Part shown: positions 8,817 through 17,471 of the stretch, one piece after another
Numbering within the stretch: position 1 is the stretch's first letter
Layout of the letters: each line of letters begins with the position of its first letter
Assembly: GCA_020344755.1 (NCBI GenBank)
Contig: CP070829.1
Span: 1,362,516 to 1,400,044, forward strand
Origin: Gemmatimonadales bacterium
Lineage (GTDB): Bacteria > Gemmatimonadota > Gemmatimonadetes > Longimicrobiales > Gaopeijiaceae
DNA: 37,529 nt
Direction: 5' to 3'
Made by a program: the position numbers and the translations under genes
Notes under the pieces: model-generated
Told to the model about the DNA's origin: nothing
Databases searched by the model: none
Seen by the model: the letters and a program-made list of their open reading frames with translations, nothing else

Positions 8817-9136
8817 CAGGACCCACCGAGGATGGGCTCTAGTCCATCCCACATCTTCATCCGCGTTCGGCGCGATGCCTTCAGGAGCTCGATGCCGCCC
8901 TCGGTCAGCCGAACAAATCGACGGGGCTTGCCCCGAGCCGGATCCTCCAGCTGGGAGCGGATCAGGCCGGCGTCCTCGAGCCGCCGGAGCGTTACGTAGA
9001 CGGCGGCTGGTGCAACGCGGCGGTCGGCTCGCCTACCGAGCTCGTCGATGATGGGCACGCCATAGGCATCGTCCCCTACCCGTAGGACGGCCAGGAGGAC
9101 GAGCTCTTCCAGTTCACCGAGGGTGGTCTTGGGCAT
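8816..9136 (-). CDS. PadR family transcriptional regulator
   Basis: 106 aa winged-helix regulator of the small PadR type. It starts MPKTTLGELEELVLLAVLR, followed by YGVPIIDEL and the recognition region VAPAAVYVTLRRLEDAGLI, then a wing with GKPRRFVRLTEGG. PadR proteins bind palindromic operators as dimers and usually repress their own operon. The ATG has a clear AAGGAG ribosome site. It is the first gene of a two-gene operon with the downstream ADOP permease, joined by a TGATG junction. A 21-bp near-palindrome lies 20 bases upstream of the start and is the obvious autoregulatory site. The effector is unknown. Confidence 0.94.
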   Translation of the reverse strand: MPKTTLGELEELVLLAVLRVGDDAYGVPIIDELGRRADRRVAPAAVYVTLRRLEDAGLIRSQLEDPARGKPRRFVRLTEGGIELLKASRRTRMKMWDGLEPILGGS

Positions 9137-9155
9137 GATAGCACTCCTTGTGTGT

Positions 9156-9176
9156 ACAATCTTATGATAACATTGT
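9156..9176. promoter_or_regulatory. 21-bp near-perfect palindrome upstream of padR, candidate PadR operator
   Basis: Outer arms ACAAT and ATTGT and inner arms TTAT and ATAA are exactly complementary; only the central base and one symmetric spacer pair break the dyad. The site is an AT-rich island inside very GC-rich DNA, 20 bases upstream of the padR ATG and in the divergent region shared with the CocE-like gene. Position and symmetry fit a repressor operator overlapping the promoter. Confidence 0.6.
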
Positions 9177-9311
9177 TACTACATTCCGCAACCCCCTTCG
9201 CGCCGCGCTTCCCGAGGGAGGGATCGGAGCCTCCTCCACTGGCCCGGGGCGGGGTCGGATCACACATTGAGCCGCCCTCGTCCCGATCTCGAACACCACG
9301 CGAGTGACCTC

Positions 9312-11219
9312 ATGTTCGCCAGACCGACACCCGCATTCCTGTCCACCATCACCCTTGGGGTCCTGGTGGCCCCCGGCGACGCCCAGTCCCAGGCTCGGCC
9401 CATCTTCCAGGATGGCCAGGCGCAGGTGGTGGAGGCGTTCGCCGACTCCACCCAGTGGGTCCGGGAAGAACTCTACGTGGAGACGGAGTTCGACTCCGAC
9501 GGGGACGGGAGGCCCGACCGGGTGCGGGTCGCGGTGGTGCGGCCCGCGCAGACCGAGAGCCAGGGCCTCAAGGTGCCGGTGATCTACGAGTCGTCTCCCT
9601 ACTACTCCGGAACCTCCGGGGTCGGGCCTTTCTTCTGGGATCCCCGCCAGCAGGTGGGGGGGGAGCCCAATCCACGGAATCCGCATCCGCCTGCTCCCCA
9701 CCGACCTCGACCGGGAATCTCGTCGTCCCACGTGGGGACCTGGGTTTCCCGGGGGTTCGCGGTGGTCCACTCGGAGGCGCCTGGAACAGGACTCTCCCAG
9801 GGATGCCCCACGGTGGGCGGTGACCCCGAGGCCCTGGCGCCCAAGGCGGTTATCGACTGGCTGAATGGCCGGGCCCAGGGCTATACCGCGGCCGACGGTG
9901 GCCAGGAGGTGGTGGCCGACTGGTCCACCGGGAAGGTGGGAATGACCGGGACCTCGTACAACGGCACCATTCCCTTCGCCGCTGCCACCACCGGAGTCGA
10001 AGGGCTGGAGGCCATCATCCCGGTGGCGCCCAATACGTCGTACTACCGCTACTATCGCTCCAACGGCTTGGTCCGTTCCCCGGGCGGCTACGTGGGGGAA
10101 GACATGGACGTCCTCTACGACTTCATCCATTCCCAGGATCCGGCGGAGCGGGCCTGGTGCGATGTGAACGTCCGGGACGGGGAGATGGCGGCGGGGATGG
10201 ACCGGGTCACCGGGGACTACAACGCCTTCTGGGAGGGCCGGGACTTCATGGTACGGACGGAGAATGTTCGGGCCGCCACCCTCATGGCCCACGCCTTCAA
10301 CGACTGGAACGTCATGCCCGAGCACAGCGTGAGGGTCTACGAGGCGCTGAAGGCACGGGGCGTGCCGACCATGGCCTATTTCCACCAGGGGGGACACGGC
10401 GGACCACCGCCCCTGGAGCTGATGAACAAGTGGTTCACCCGCTATCTCTACGGGGTGAAGAACGGCGTGGAGGACGAGCCTCGGGCCTGGATCGTGCGGG
10501 AAGGGGACGAGCGCCTGGAGCCCACGCCGTACCCCGACTATCCGAATCCGGAGTCGGAGGGGGTCACGCTGGCACCCACGTCCGGGGGGAGCTGGTGGGG
10601 CGGACTGGCCTTGGCCGGGGAGTCGACGTCCTCGGGCGGCGTGGAGACGCTCCGGGACAACTTCTCATTCGGGGGTGACGACCTGGCCCGGGCCGAGTTC
10701 AGCGACCACCGGCTGCTGTATGTCACACCGGAGCTTCAACAGGACGTGCACCTCTCGGGGTGGACCTCGGTCACGGTCCGAATGACCGCAGACCAGTCCC
10801 AAACGAATCTCTCGGTCTGGGTGGTAGAGCTTCCCTGGACCGAGGGGCGGGGCGCCCGGGGAGGCATCATCACCCGGGGATGGGCTGATCCGGCGAATCG
10901 GGGAGCGCTCCAGGGGGATGGTCCGGCGGATCTGGCGGCGGCGCTGGACCGGGCCACGGACCATCGGAGAATGGACCGGAGTGAGCCCCTCACCCCCGGG
11001 GAATTCGTGGAGGTCACCTTCGATCTCCAGCCGGACGACCAGGTCATCCCAGCGGGATCGCGGATCGGGCTCATGATCTTCGGTTCCGACCGGGACTTCA
11101 CCCTGCGCCCGGACCCGGGGGCCACGCTCACGGTGGACCTGGAGGGAACCACACTCACCCTCCCGGTGGTGGGCGGTGAGGCTGCGCTGATGCGAGCGCT
11201 GGGGAGGCCGGTGAGCTGA
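9312..11219 (+). CDS. Secreted CocE/NonD family hydrolase (X-Pro dipeptidyl-peptidase S15-like)
   Basis: 635 aa from the chosen ATG. The first 25 residues (MFARPTPAFLSTITLGVLV, then APGDAQSQA) look like a signal peptide. The alpha/beta-hydrolase core follows: SSPYY supplies the oxyanion Tyr region, MTGTSYNGT carries the nucleophile Ser215, FNDWNV carries Asp331 and HQGGHGG carries His362. The C-terminal jelly-roll domain of the S15/CocE family follows (VTVRMTADQSQTNLSV, DGPADLAAALD, IPAGSRIGLMIFG). Expected activity is release of X-Pro dipeptides or ester/amide hydrolysis outside the cytoplasm. A TTG 15 codons upstream is in frame, but the ATG gives a sensible signal peptide. Divergent from the padR-ADOP pair. 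A hairpin follows the stop. Confidence 0.92.
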   Translation: MFARPTPAFLSTITLGVLVAPGDAQSQARPIFQDGQAQVVEAFADSTQWVREELYVETEFDSDGDGRPDRVRVAVVRPAQTESQGLKVPVIYESSPYYSGTSGVGPFFWDPRQQVGGEPNPRNPHPPAPHRPRPGISSSHVGTWVSRGFAVVHSEAPGTGLSQGCPTVGGDPEALAPKAVIDWLNGRAQGYTAADGGQEVVADWSTGKVGMTGTSYNGTIPFAAATTGVEGLEAIIPVAPNTSYYRYYRSNGLVRSPGGYVGEDMDVLYDFIHSQDPAERAWCDVNVRDGEMAAGMDRVTGDYNAFWEGRDFMVRTENVRAATLMAHAFNDWNVMPEHSVRVYEALKARGVPTMAYFHQGGHGGPPPLELMNKWFTRYLYGVKNGVEDEPRAWIVREGDERLEPTPYPDYPNPESEGVTLAPTSGGSWWGGLALAGESTSSGGVETLRDNFSFGGDDLARAEFSDHRLLYVTPELQQDVHLSGWTSVTVRMTADQSQTNLSVWVVELPWTEGRGARGGIITRGWADPANRGALQGDGPADLAAALDRATDHRRMDRSEPLTPGEFVEVTFDLQPDDQVIPAGSRIGLMIFGSDRDFTLRPDPGATLTVDLEGTTLTLPVVGGEAALMRALGRPVS

Positions 11220-11240
11220 GGTAGGCGCTGGGGAGCCGGC

Positions 11241-11273
11241 GTAGTGGGGGCCGGCCTCCCCGCCGGCCCGCTA
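11241..11273 (+). terminator. GC-rich hairpin after the CocE-like gene
   Basis: GGGCCGGC and GCCGGCCC pair around a CTCCCC loop, and the stem continues outward through GTAG/CTAC with a small internal bulge. It starts 22 bases after the stop at 11219. No T tract follows, so it is a probable but not certain terminator. Confidence 0.45.
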
Positions 11274-11346
11274 CCAGGGCCAGGCCACTCCTGCGCGGGG
11301 GCTGCCTCGGCTCGCCGGGCCTCCGTCCACGGCGTACCCTGTCTCG

Positions 11347-12024
11347 ATGCGCCATTCGCACCACCCTCGCCTGATCACCCTGCCTCCGGAACGGACCGGC
11401 GAGGCCATCGAGGTTCTGGCGGATGCGTTTCGTGACTACCCGGTCATGCGGTTCGTACTCGGAGGCGCACCGGCCATGGCGGCTCCCGTTCCGGAGCCCG
11501 CCGGCCACCAGGGTGGGCGCTACGACGAGGAGCTCCACCTCCTCATCACCTTCTTCGTCATGGCCCGGGTGCTCCGGCGCGAGCCGGTCCTGGCCGTGGA
11601 GGTGGAGACCGGCGACGGCCCCGCGAGGCTGGCCGGAGTGGCGACCCTCACGCTACCCGGGTCCGGGGCGGCGCCCCCATCGCTGGATCCCTACCGGGAG
11701 CGGACCTGGAGCGTCCTGGGGGAAGCGGCCCGTGCCCGTTACGAGCAGCTGGGCCTCATGTGGAGTGAATTCCACACGGACGAGCCCCACTGCCACCTGA
11801 ACATGATCGGGGTTCGCCGCGCCCACGCGGGGCAGGGGATCGGGCGCATCCTCTTGGACGAGGTCCACCGCATCTCCCGGGAGGATCCGGAGTCACTGGG
11901 GGTCACCCTCACCACCGAAGCGGAGGAGAACGTGATCCTCTACCGCCACCTGGGATACCGAGTCACCGCCGAGGGCCAGGTCCCGGGCGTGATTCGGACG
12001 TGGGGGATGTTCCGGCCGACCTGA
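11347..12024 (+). CDS. GNAT family N-acetyltransferase
   Basis: 225 aa. The GNAT acetyl-CoA binding segment is seen as HLNMIGVRRAHAGQGIGRIL (motif A, with the Q/R-x-x-G-x-G loop GQGIG near residues 161-165), followed by VTLTTEAEENVILYRHLGYRV, the motif B element where 'N..LY...GF' is usual. The N-terminal half (AIEVLADAFRDYPVMRFVLG) fits the subgroup often annotated as acetyltransferases acting on small amines. Substrate unknown. It lies downstream of the CocE-like gene on the same strand but beyond a hairpin, so it may have its own promoter. It is convergent with the second ADOP gene. Confidence 0.85.
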   Translation: MRHSHHPRLITLPPERTGEAIEVLADAFRDYPVMRFVLGGAPAMAAPVPEPAGHQGGRYDEELHLLITFFVMARVLRREPVLAVEVETGDGPARLAGVATLTLPGSGAAPPSLDPYRERTWSVLGEAARARYEQLGLMWSEFHTDEPHCHLNMIGVRRAHAGQGIGRILLDEVHRISREDPESLGVTLTTEAEENVILYRHLGYRVTAEGQVPGVIRTWGMFRPT

Positions 12025-12186
12025 TCCAGGTGTGCGGCGCCCCTCCCCAACCCCGCCTCCCTCGAGCGGAGGGCTGCCGGGACGGCGCTCCCCGCCAACC
12101 GTAGGGCGGGCCGTGGCGCCGTACCGGTGCACCTCCCGAGTGGGGTGCTTCCCGTCTCCAGCTCGAGCGGCAGCGGACGGCACCTC

Positions 12187-14907
12187 TCACTCCGCCCGGA
12201 GGGCCCCCACCGGGTTCACCCGAGCCGCCCGCATCGCGGGAATCCACGCCGCCAACAGGGCGACCGCTCCCAGGAGAAGCGGCACCCCCACGAAGGTCAC
12301 CGGATCCAGCGCCGGCACCCCGAAGAGGAAGCGGGAGAGGAACTGGGCCAGGAGACCCGACACTGCCAGGCCGATTCCCGCCCCCAGCGCGACCAGTCGC
12401 ATCCCGCCCCGGGTCAGCATCCACACCACAGCGCCGGTCTCGGCGCCCAGGGAGAGACGGATCCCCACCTCCCGGGTCCGGCGCGCCACCGAGTAGCTCA
12501 CGACACCATAGAGACCGATGCTTGCCAGGAGCATGGCCAGGAGCGCGAAGGCTCCGATGACCTGGGCTCCCAGCTCCCGCCCCAGCAGTCGGGAGGCCAG
12601 GTGCTCCTCCATGGTCTTCATGTTGTAGACGATGACGCTGGGGTCCAGGTCCCGTGCCTCCCGGACCAGCGAGAGGACGTGGGGGTCCGCCGGCCCGCGG
12701 GTTCCGGCCAGGAGCCAGGCCAAGTTGGTGGGGAACTGGGCCAGTGGGGCGTAGAGGAACGGTCGTGGGTCCTCGGTGAGACTCCGGACCTTGGCGTCCC
12801 GGGCCACCCCCACCACGCGCACGGTCCGCTGCCGCGTGGTGAAGGTGCGGCCCAGGGCGTCCTGGCCGGGGAAGAAGCGGTCCGCGAAGGCTTGGCTCAC
12901 GATCACCACCGGCTCGGCGTCCGGCCCGTCGGAGGGAAGGAAATCCCGGCCCGCCACGAGGGGGATTCCCACCAGCTCCAGGTAGCCGGGCTCCGCCACG
13001 GCCCAGTCCACGGTGTGGAAGTCCCGGCCCTCCGGCGGAGGTACACCATCCACCACGACCCCGGTGAACTGGGTGTTCAGCTGGTCCAGGTGGGGGTTGT
13101 CCACCAGGGAGACCGTCTCGATCCCCGGGAGGGCGGCCACCCGCTCGGCGAGCTGGCGAAAGTAGAGGACCGCCTCGTCTCCCGAGTAGTCCGGTGCCGG
13201 CGCCACCAGCTGGAGCATGGCCACGGGCTCGTTGCCGAAGCCCGGGTCCAACTCCTGCGACGCCTGCAGGCTCCGTACGAAGAGACCCGCCCCCACCAGG
13301 AGGACGACGGAGACCGCCACCTGGGCCACCACCAGAGCGCTCCGGAGGGCGCCCCCGCGGGCGCGGCCGCCGCCAGCGGACTCGTCCCGCAGGGTGGGGG
13401 CCACCGCCGGATTCGTTCCCTGGATCGCCGGGGCCAGCCCGAAGAAGATCCCCGCCGCTACCGAGACGAGGACGGAGAAGGTCAGCACCGTCCCGTTCAG
13501 GGAGAGGTCCAGGGTGATGGGGATCGGGAGCGGAAGGTCGGCCCCCTGCAGAACCCGCAGGGCCCAGACCGAGAGGAGGATCCCCCCGGCTCCCCCCAGG
13601 GTGGAGAGAAGGACCGTCTCGGTGAGGAGCTGCCCCACCAGGGTGCCGCGGCGTGCTCCCATGGCGAGCCGCACGGCGATCTCCTTCCGGCGGTCCGCGG
13701 CCCGGGCCAGGAGGAAGGAGGCCAGGTTCGCGCACGCGATGAGAAGCACCAGCCCCACCACCACCATGAGCATCCCGGCGGCCGGTACCATGATGCGGTC
13801 GATGTCGGGGTACATGATCACGTCAGCGGTGGGGATGTAGGCGAAGACCTTGTCCGGGGCCCACTCGCCGGGGTACTCGGCCTGCAGCTCACGGGCGACC
13901 CTCTCCAGCGCCGCCTCCATCTGGGGGATACCCACGCCGGGGTGCAGCCTGGCACGGATGAAGCCACTCTGGTTCCCGCGCCGCTCGTACGAGGGCTCCT
14001 GGCCCTGCGCCAGGTCCAGCATGTAGATGGGCAGGTAGAGGGCCGGCTCGAGCCCCCGCAGGGTGCCCGGGTAGGCCTCCGGAGCCACCCCCACCACCGT
14101 GTACTCACGTCCGGAGAGCCGCATGGAGCGGCCCACCACCTCAGGGTCACCTTCGAACTGCGTGCTCCAGTACTGGTGACCCAGGACCACGACGGGATGG
14201 GCCCCGGGTTCCACGTGGTCCTCCGCCTGCAGCAGCCGGCCCAGTGCCGGGTCGAGGCCCGCCAGGGAGAAGTAGTTGCCGCTCACCCCCTCGGCGAGGA
14301 CCGGATCCACCGATCCGTCGTCCCGGTCCACCTGCACCAATCCCAGCTCCATAATGGAGACGCCGACGAAGACGTCCCGGGCCCGTTCCTCCAGGTCCCT
14401 GTAGTCGGGGAAGGAGACGGTGCCCCACCGGAAGTCGGGGCTCCGGCTGTGGATGTTCACCAGCTCTTCCGGTCTCTCCAGCGGCACGTCCTGAAGGAGG
14501 ACGGCGTTGACCAGCGAAAAGATGGCGGTGTTGGCTCCGATTCCCAGGGCCAGGGAAAGCACGGCCACCAGGGTGAAGAAGGGCGCCTTTCCCATTCGGC
14601 GCACGGCGTATCGCACGTTCTGGATCACCAGGTCCATCCCCGCTCCTCCTCCTCGTTCCTTCCCCAATCCCGTGGGGCGATGCTCCATGTCCGAGCCCCG
14701 GTCCAGCCGGTACCGCCCGGCCGTGGCCAGCGCCTCTCTCCAGTACCACAGCCCCGCCCGGAGCGCCCCGGTGCGCGCAACCCGGCCGAGGTATTCCTCG
14801 TGCAGATCACCAAGCACCGCGTCCCAGCGGGCACCCGGGGGCAGGGAGCGCCGTAGCACGGCCTCCGGGATTCCGGGCGGACGGGGCCCCCCGGGGGGCG
14901 CGCTCAC
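12187..14907 (-). CDS. ADOP-type ABC transporter permease (MacB/FtsX-like), second copy
   Basis: 906 aa, with a permease-prefix domain (about 1-65; ARWDAVLGDLHEEYLGR, then a hydrophobic helix), the first MacB core domain after DLVIQNVRYAVRRMGKAPFF and a TM helix (GIGANTAIFSLVNAVLL), a first FtsX block with LIACANLASFLLARAADRR, a second core domain, and a final FtsX block (VARRTREVGIRLSLGAE) ending MRAARVNPVGALRAE. The GTG start has TGGAGG at good spacing. It lies 58 bases after the PadR gene stop, so a padR-ADOP operon is likely. It is clearly diverged from the copies at 6153, 19299 and 21817. No ATPase partner is nearby; substrate unknown. Confidence 0.93.
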   Translation of the reverse strand: MSAPPGGPRPPGIPEAVLRRSLPPGARWDAVLGDLHEEYLGRVARTGALRAGLWYWREALATAGRYRLDRGSDMEHRPTGLGKERGGGAGMDLVIQNVRYAVRRMGKAPFFTLVAVLSLALGIGANTAIFSLVNAVLLQDVPLERPEELVNIHSRSPDFRWGTVSFPDYRDLEERARDVFVGVSIMELGLVQVDRDDGSVDPVLAEGVSGNYFSLAGLDPALGRLLQAEDHVEPGAHPVVVLGHQYWSTQFEGDPEVVGRSMRLSGREYTVVGVAPEAYPGTLRGLEPALYLPIYMLDLAQGQEPSYERRGNQSGFIRARLHPGVGIPQMEAALERVARELQAEYPGEWAPDKVFAYIPTADVIMYPDIDRIMVPAAGMLMVVVGLVLLIACANLASFLLARAADRRKEIAVRLAMGARRGTLVGQLLTETVLLSTLGGAGGILLSVWALRVLQGADLPLPIPITLDLSLNGTVLTFSVLVSVAAGIFFGLAPAIQGTNPAVAPTLRDESAGGGRARGGALRSALVVAQVAVSVVLLVGAGLFVRSLQASQELDPGFGNEPVAMLQLVAPAPDYSGDEAVLYFRQLAERVAALPGIETVSLVDNPHLDQLNTQFTGVVVDGVPPPEGRDFHTVDWAVAEPGYLELVGIPLVAGRDFLPSDGPDAEPVVIVSQAFADRFFPGQDALGRTFTTRQRTVRVVGVARDAKVRSLTEDPRPFLYAPLAQFPTNLAWLLAGTRGPADPHVLSLVREARDLDPSVIVYNMKTMEEHLASRLLGRELGAQVIGAFALLAMLLASIGLYGVVSYSVARRTREVGIRLSLGAETGAVVWMLTRGGMRLVALGAGIGLAVSGLLAQFLSRFLFGVPALDPVTFVGVPLLLGAVALLAAWIPAMRAARVNPVGALRAE

Positions 14908-14965
14908 AGAGCCGCCTCCACGGCGGAGTGTCGGGTGGAGCCCAGGCCCGCCGCTCTCCGCGACC

Positions 14966-15292
14966 TCATCCCTCCAGGACCTCCAACCCGTCCCAGAGCG
15001 TCACGAGGGCCTCGCGGGAGGCCTGCAGTTGTGCGACCCCCTCCGGCGTGACGGACACGATGCGCCGCGGCCGACCCCCGCGCTCGGCCCGAGGAGCGGA
15101 CATGGCCGAACGGATCAGCCCCTTGGCCTCCAGCCGGTCCAGCGTGACGTAGATCGCGCCCCGGGACACCCGTCGCCCGACCCGCGCCTCCAACTCCTGC
15201 CCCAGCGCGGCCCCGTAGGCCTCCTCCCCCAGGTGCAGCGCTGCCAATAGGAGCATCTGCTCGAACTCACCCAGGTATCCGTCCCCGCCCAT
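14966..15292 (-). CDS. PadR family transcriptional regulator, second copy
   Basis: 108 aa. The winged helix is recognised from GEFEQMLLLAALHL, YGAALGQELEARVGRRVSRG, AIYVTLDRLEAKGLI and the wing RGGRPRRIVSVTPEG, all standard for ADOP-linked PadR proteins. It probably represses the ADOP gene that follows it. Residues differ from the copy at 8816 mainly in helix alpha-1 and the wing, so a different operator is expected. The start ATG has no strong Shine-Dalgarno (GGCGCCGG precedes it). It is divergent from the VOC gene. Confidence 0.93.
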   Translation of the reverse strand: MGGDGYLGEFEQMLLLAALHLGEEAYGAALGQELEARVGRRVSRGAIYVTLDRLEAKGLIRSAMSAPRAERGGRPRRIVSVTPEGVAQLQASREALVTLWDGLEVLEG

Positions 15293-15360
15293 CCGGCGCC
15301 CCCTCGAAGACGGCCGCAGTCCTGGATCCGGTGCCGCACCACGGCCCCACAGCCGTCCCG

Positions 15361-15392
15361 CTTTTTGAATGCCAACTTTGTATGATTAATCG
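15361..15392. promoter_or_regulatory. AT-rich island upstream of padR copy 2, probable promoter/operator region
   Basis: A run of low-GC sequence (CTTTTTGAATGCC, then AACTTTGTATGATTAATC) stands out in GC-rich surroundings about 70-100 bases upstream of the padR start. It holds the 8-bp palindrome GATTAATC at 15384-15391. No extended dyad comparable to the other two padR promoters was found, so only a general promoter role is proposed. It sits in the 276-bp divergent gap with the VOC gene. Confidence 0.35.
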
Positions 15393-15568
15393 AGACGGAA
15401 GAACCCGTCTTCGCCCGGACTACGGGTCGCGGCCGGCGCCGGTTTCAACTCGGCGGCGGCCCGGGAGGCTGGCGGCTCGCGGGGAGGGCGGCGTAGGCTG
15501 GGGGGTCCGGCGGTGGCCGCCGCTCCGCGCTGGCTCCACACTCACCTCCCCTCCGTCCCGCCGCTCCC

Positions 15569-15958
15569 ATGTCCGATACACCCGACCGGAAGCCCGGCCA
15601 CCCCGTCTGGTTCGACCTCACCGTCCCCGATGCTCAGCCGCTGCGGGACTTCTACGCCACGGTGGTGGAATGGCGCTCCGAGCCGGTGGAGATGGGCGGT
15701 TACAGCGACTTCCTGATGTACGCGCCGGACGGAACCGGTGTGGCCGGGGTCTGCCACGCCCGGGGCTCCAACCAGGACCTACCGCCGGTCTGGATGGTGT
15801 ACTTCCTGGTGGAGGATCTCGCGGGGGCGCTCGAGCGGGTGCGGGCCGGCGGCGGAGCGATTCTGAAGGCGCCGGGTCGCGCGGGGTCAGGGAGCTACGC
15901 GGTCATCCGGGACCCGGCCGGGGTGGCCTGCGCCCTGTACCAGAAGGACGAGGAATAA
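15569..15958 (+). CDS. VOC family protein (glyoxalase/bleomycin-resistance fold)
   Basis: 129 aa, the length of a single VOC domain pair. HPVWFDLTVPDAQPLRDFYATVVEW is the first beta-alpha-beta module with the usual 'W.DL...D....FY..V.GW' signature, and MVYFLVEDLAGALERVRAGGG then YAVIRDPAGVACALYQ is the second, ending with the 'DP.G...L.Q' strand. Members include isomerases, dioxygenases and drug-binding proteins; this subgroup is generally uncharacterised and resembles the bacterial 'VOC, glyoxalase-like' proteins adjacent to regulators. His11 is in the position of a metal ligand, but the full metal set cannot be confirmed by eye. Convergent with the histidine kinase gene. Confidence 0.88.
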   Translation: MSDTPDRKPGHPVWFDLTVPDAQPLRDFYATVVEWRSEPVEMGGYSDFLMYAPDGTGVAGVCHARGSNQDLPPVWMVYFLVEDLAGALERVRAGGGAILKAPGRAGSGSYAVIRDPAGVACALYQKDEE

Positions 15959-16033
15959 CGGAGGGGCTCGGAGGTCGAGCCGTTCCCACCCCGGCCAAAG
16001 GGGGAGCGGACGGCACTCCACGCGCGGGGGGCC

Positions 16034-17440
16034 CTATCGGACTTCCGGGACTTTCGGGACCAATGGCAGCCGCACGCACATAACCGTCTCGCCCGGCTGG
16101 GACCGGACCTCGATATGCCCCTGGTGGACCCGGACGATCCGTTCGGCGATCCCCAGCCCAAGGCCGGTCCCCACCCCCACCTCCTTGGTGGTGAAGAAGG
16201 GCTCGAATATGCGGGTCCGTATGTCTTTGGGGATCCCGGGTCCGTCGTCCATCACCTCCACCTCCAGCCAGAGGTCGTTGACCCGCGTCCGCAGAAGGAG
16301 GCGACCCCCGGGCTCCATTGCGTCCACCGCATTGTCGATGAGGTTCGTCCACACCTGGTTCAGCTCCCCAGCGTTCCCAGGCACCAGGGGGAGATCCGGC
16401 GGGTCGTCGCGCACCACGCGGATCCCCTTCTCCTTGAGCTTGTGCTGGAGCATGGTCAGGGTGTTGGCAATCCCGACGCGGACGTCCGTGGGACGGTGCT
16501 CGGGGGAGCGGTCCATGTGGGAATACGTCTTGATGGCTGCGATGAGCTCGGTGATGCGTGCCGACGCCACAGCGATCTCCGAGACGATCCGGTCCGAATC
16601 CAACCCCGATGCGGTCCATGCCAGGGCGTCCGGGAGGCTTCCCGGCGGGAGAAGTGCCACCGCGGTTTCCAGGTCCTTGATTGCGAGGCCGGCCTCGGCG
16701 AAGACGGCCGCCTCCCGCCACGCGTCCGGAATCTCGTGATGCTCGAGCCACGCCATCAGTGCGTCCTCCAGGTCCGCTCGCTCCAAGGCCGAGCGGGCGC
16801 TTCCTGCGCGCTCCAGGGCCAGGGCCCGGAGTCCGGCCAGGCCCTGGAGGGCCTCCGGCGTCAGGTCGTGACGGACCAGGGCCGACACCAGCGCCGGAAG
16901 GCGGTTGCGGTGGTCGGCCAGCTTCATGGCTGCTCGGCGCACCGCGGATGCCGGATTGTTGAGCTCGTGGGCCAGGCCGGCGGAAAGCCGCCCGAGCGCC
17001 ATCATCTTCTCGCTCTGCTGCTCCAGACGGACGTCGCTCCGGACCCGATCGGACATCTGCGCCACCAGGCGGCGCCCGAGCTCCGGGCTGACCGAGAGCA
17101 TCTCCGGGAAGAGAGCCGCGTCCATCCGGAGGACCGTGGACGGCTCTGCCGCAACGGTGAGGCGGGGGTAGTGGGTCATGCGGGAGAAGGGGAGCATCCC
17201 CGTCACCTCCCCCACTCCGGTGGTGGCGACCAGAAGCCACTGGTTGCCGTGCTCCTCGAAGCCCTGGATCGTGCCTTCTGCCACGATCCACATGAAATCG
17301 GCCGGGTCCCCCCGCTCGAACATGTGTTCCCCGGGGGCCAGGCTCACGCAATCGGCGTGGTCGCAGAGCCACTCCAGCTGGTCGTCGGGAAGGCCCTGCA
17401 GAAGGGACAGGGCCCCGAGGCGTTCAGGGGTGAAGCTCAC
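16034..17440 (-). CDS. Histidine kinase with N-terminal cyclic-nucleotide-binding-fold domain
   Basis: 468 aa, soluble. A cNMP-binding-like beta-roll fills about residues 10-125 (LAPGEHMFERGDPADFMWIV), but the phosphate-binding cassette is degenerate (GEVTGMLPFSRMTHYPRLTV), so binding of a cyclic nucleotide is uncertain. The dimerisation/H-box is at about 148-175 with phospho-acceptor His158 in GLAHELNNP. An unusually long helical insert follows, then the ATPase domain: N-box NQVWTNLIDNAVDAM near 361-375, G1 DDGPGIP, F-box FFTTKE and G2 GTGLGLG. The GTG start at 17440 is chosen because upstream codons run into the previous gene. It is 31 bases after the response regulator-oxidoreductase gene, surely cotranscribed and its likely cognate kinase. 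Confidence 0.9.
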   Translation of the reverse strand: MSFTPERLGALSLLQGLPDDQLEWLCDHADCVSLAPGEHMFERGDPADFMWIVAEGTIQGFEEHGNQWLLVATTGVGEVTGMLPFSRMTHYPRLTVAAEPSTVLRMDAALFPEMLSVSPELGRRLVAQMSDRVRSDVRLEQQSEKMMALGRLSAGLAHELNNPASAVRRAAMKLADHRNRLPALVSALVRHDLTPEALQGLAGLRALALERAGSARSALERADLEDALMAWLEHHEIPDAWREAAVFAEAGLAIKDLETAVALLPPGSLPDALAWTASGLDSDRIVSEIAVASARITELIAAIKTYSHMDRSPEHRPTDVRVGIANTLTMLQHKLKEKGIRVVRDDPPDLPLVPGNAGELNQVWTNLIDNAVDAMEPGGRLLLRTRVNDLWLEVEVMDDGPGIPKDIRTRIFEPFFTTKEVGVGTGLGLGIAERIVRVHQGHIEVRSQPGETVMCVRLPLVPKVPEVR

Positions 17441-17471
17441 CGGACCACCGACGGCATGGCCACGGGACCGT

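Noticed and set aside
8817..8852. Longer N-terminus for the first ADOP permease from an upstream ATG at 8852
   Set aside because: It would overlap the padR C-terminus by 37 bases and adds no recognised sequence; the ATG at 8816 forms a standard TGATG junction.
12127..14856. 909-codon plus-strand open frame opposite the second ADOP permease
   Set aside because: Composition is His/Gln/Arg/Gly-rich with no hydrophobic segments; pure shadow of the permease gene. The same holds for the frame at 22060-24351 opposite the fourth permease.
15964..15982. GGCTCG/CGAGCC inverted repeat between the VOC and histidine kinase genes as a terminator
   Set aside because: Only a 6-bp stem with a 5-base loop and no T tract; too weak to list as a feature.
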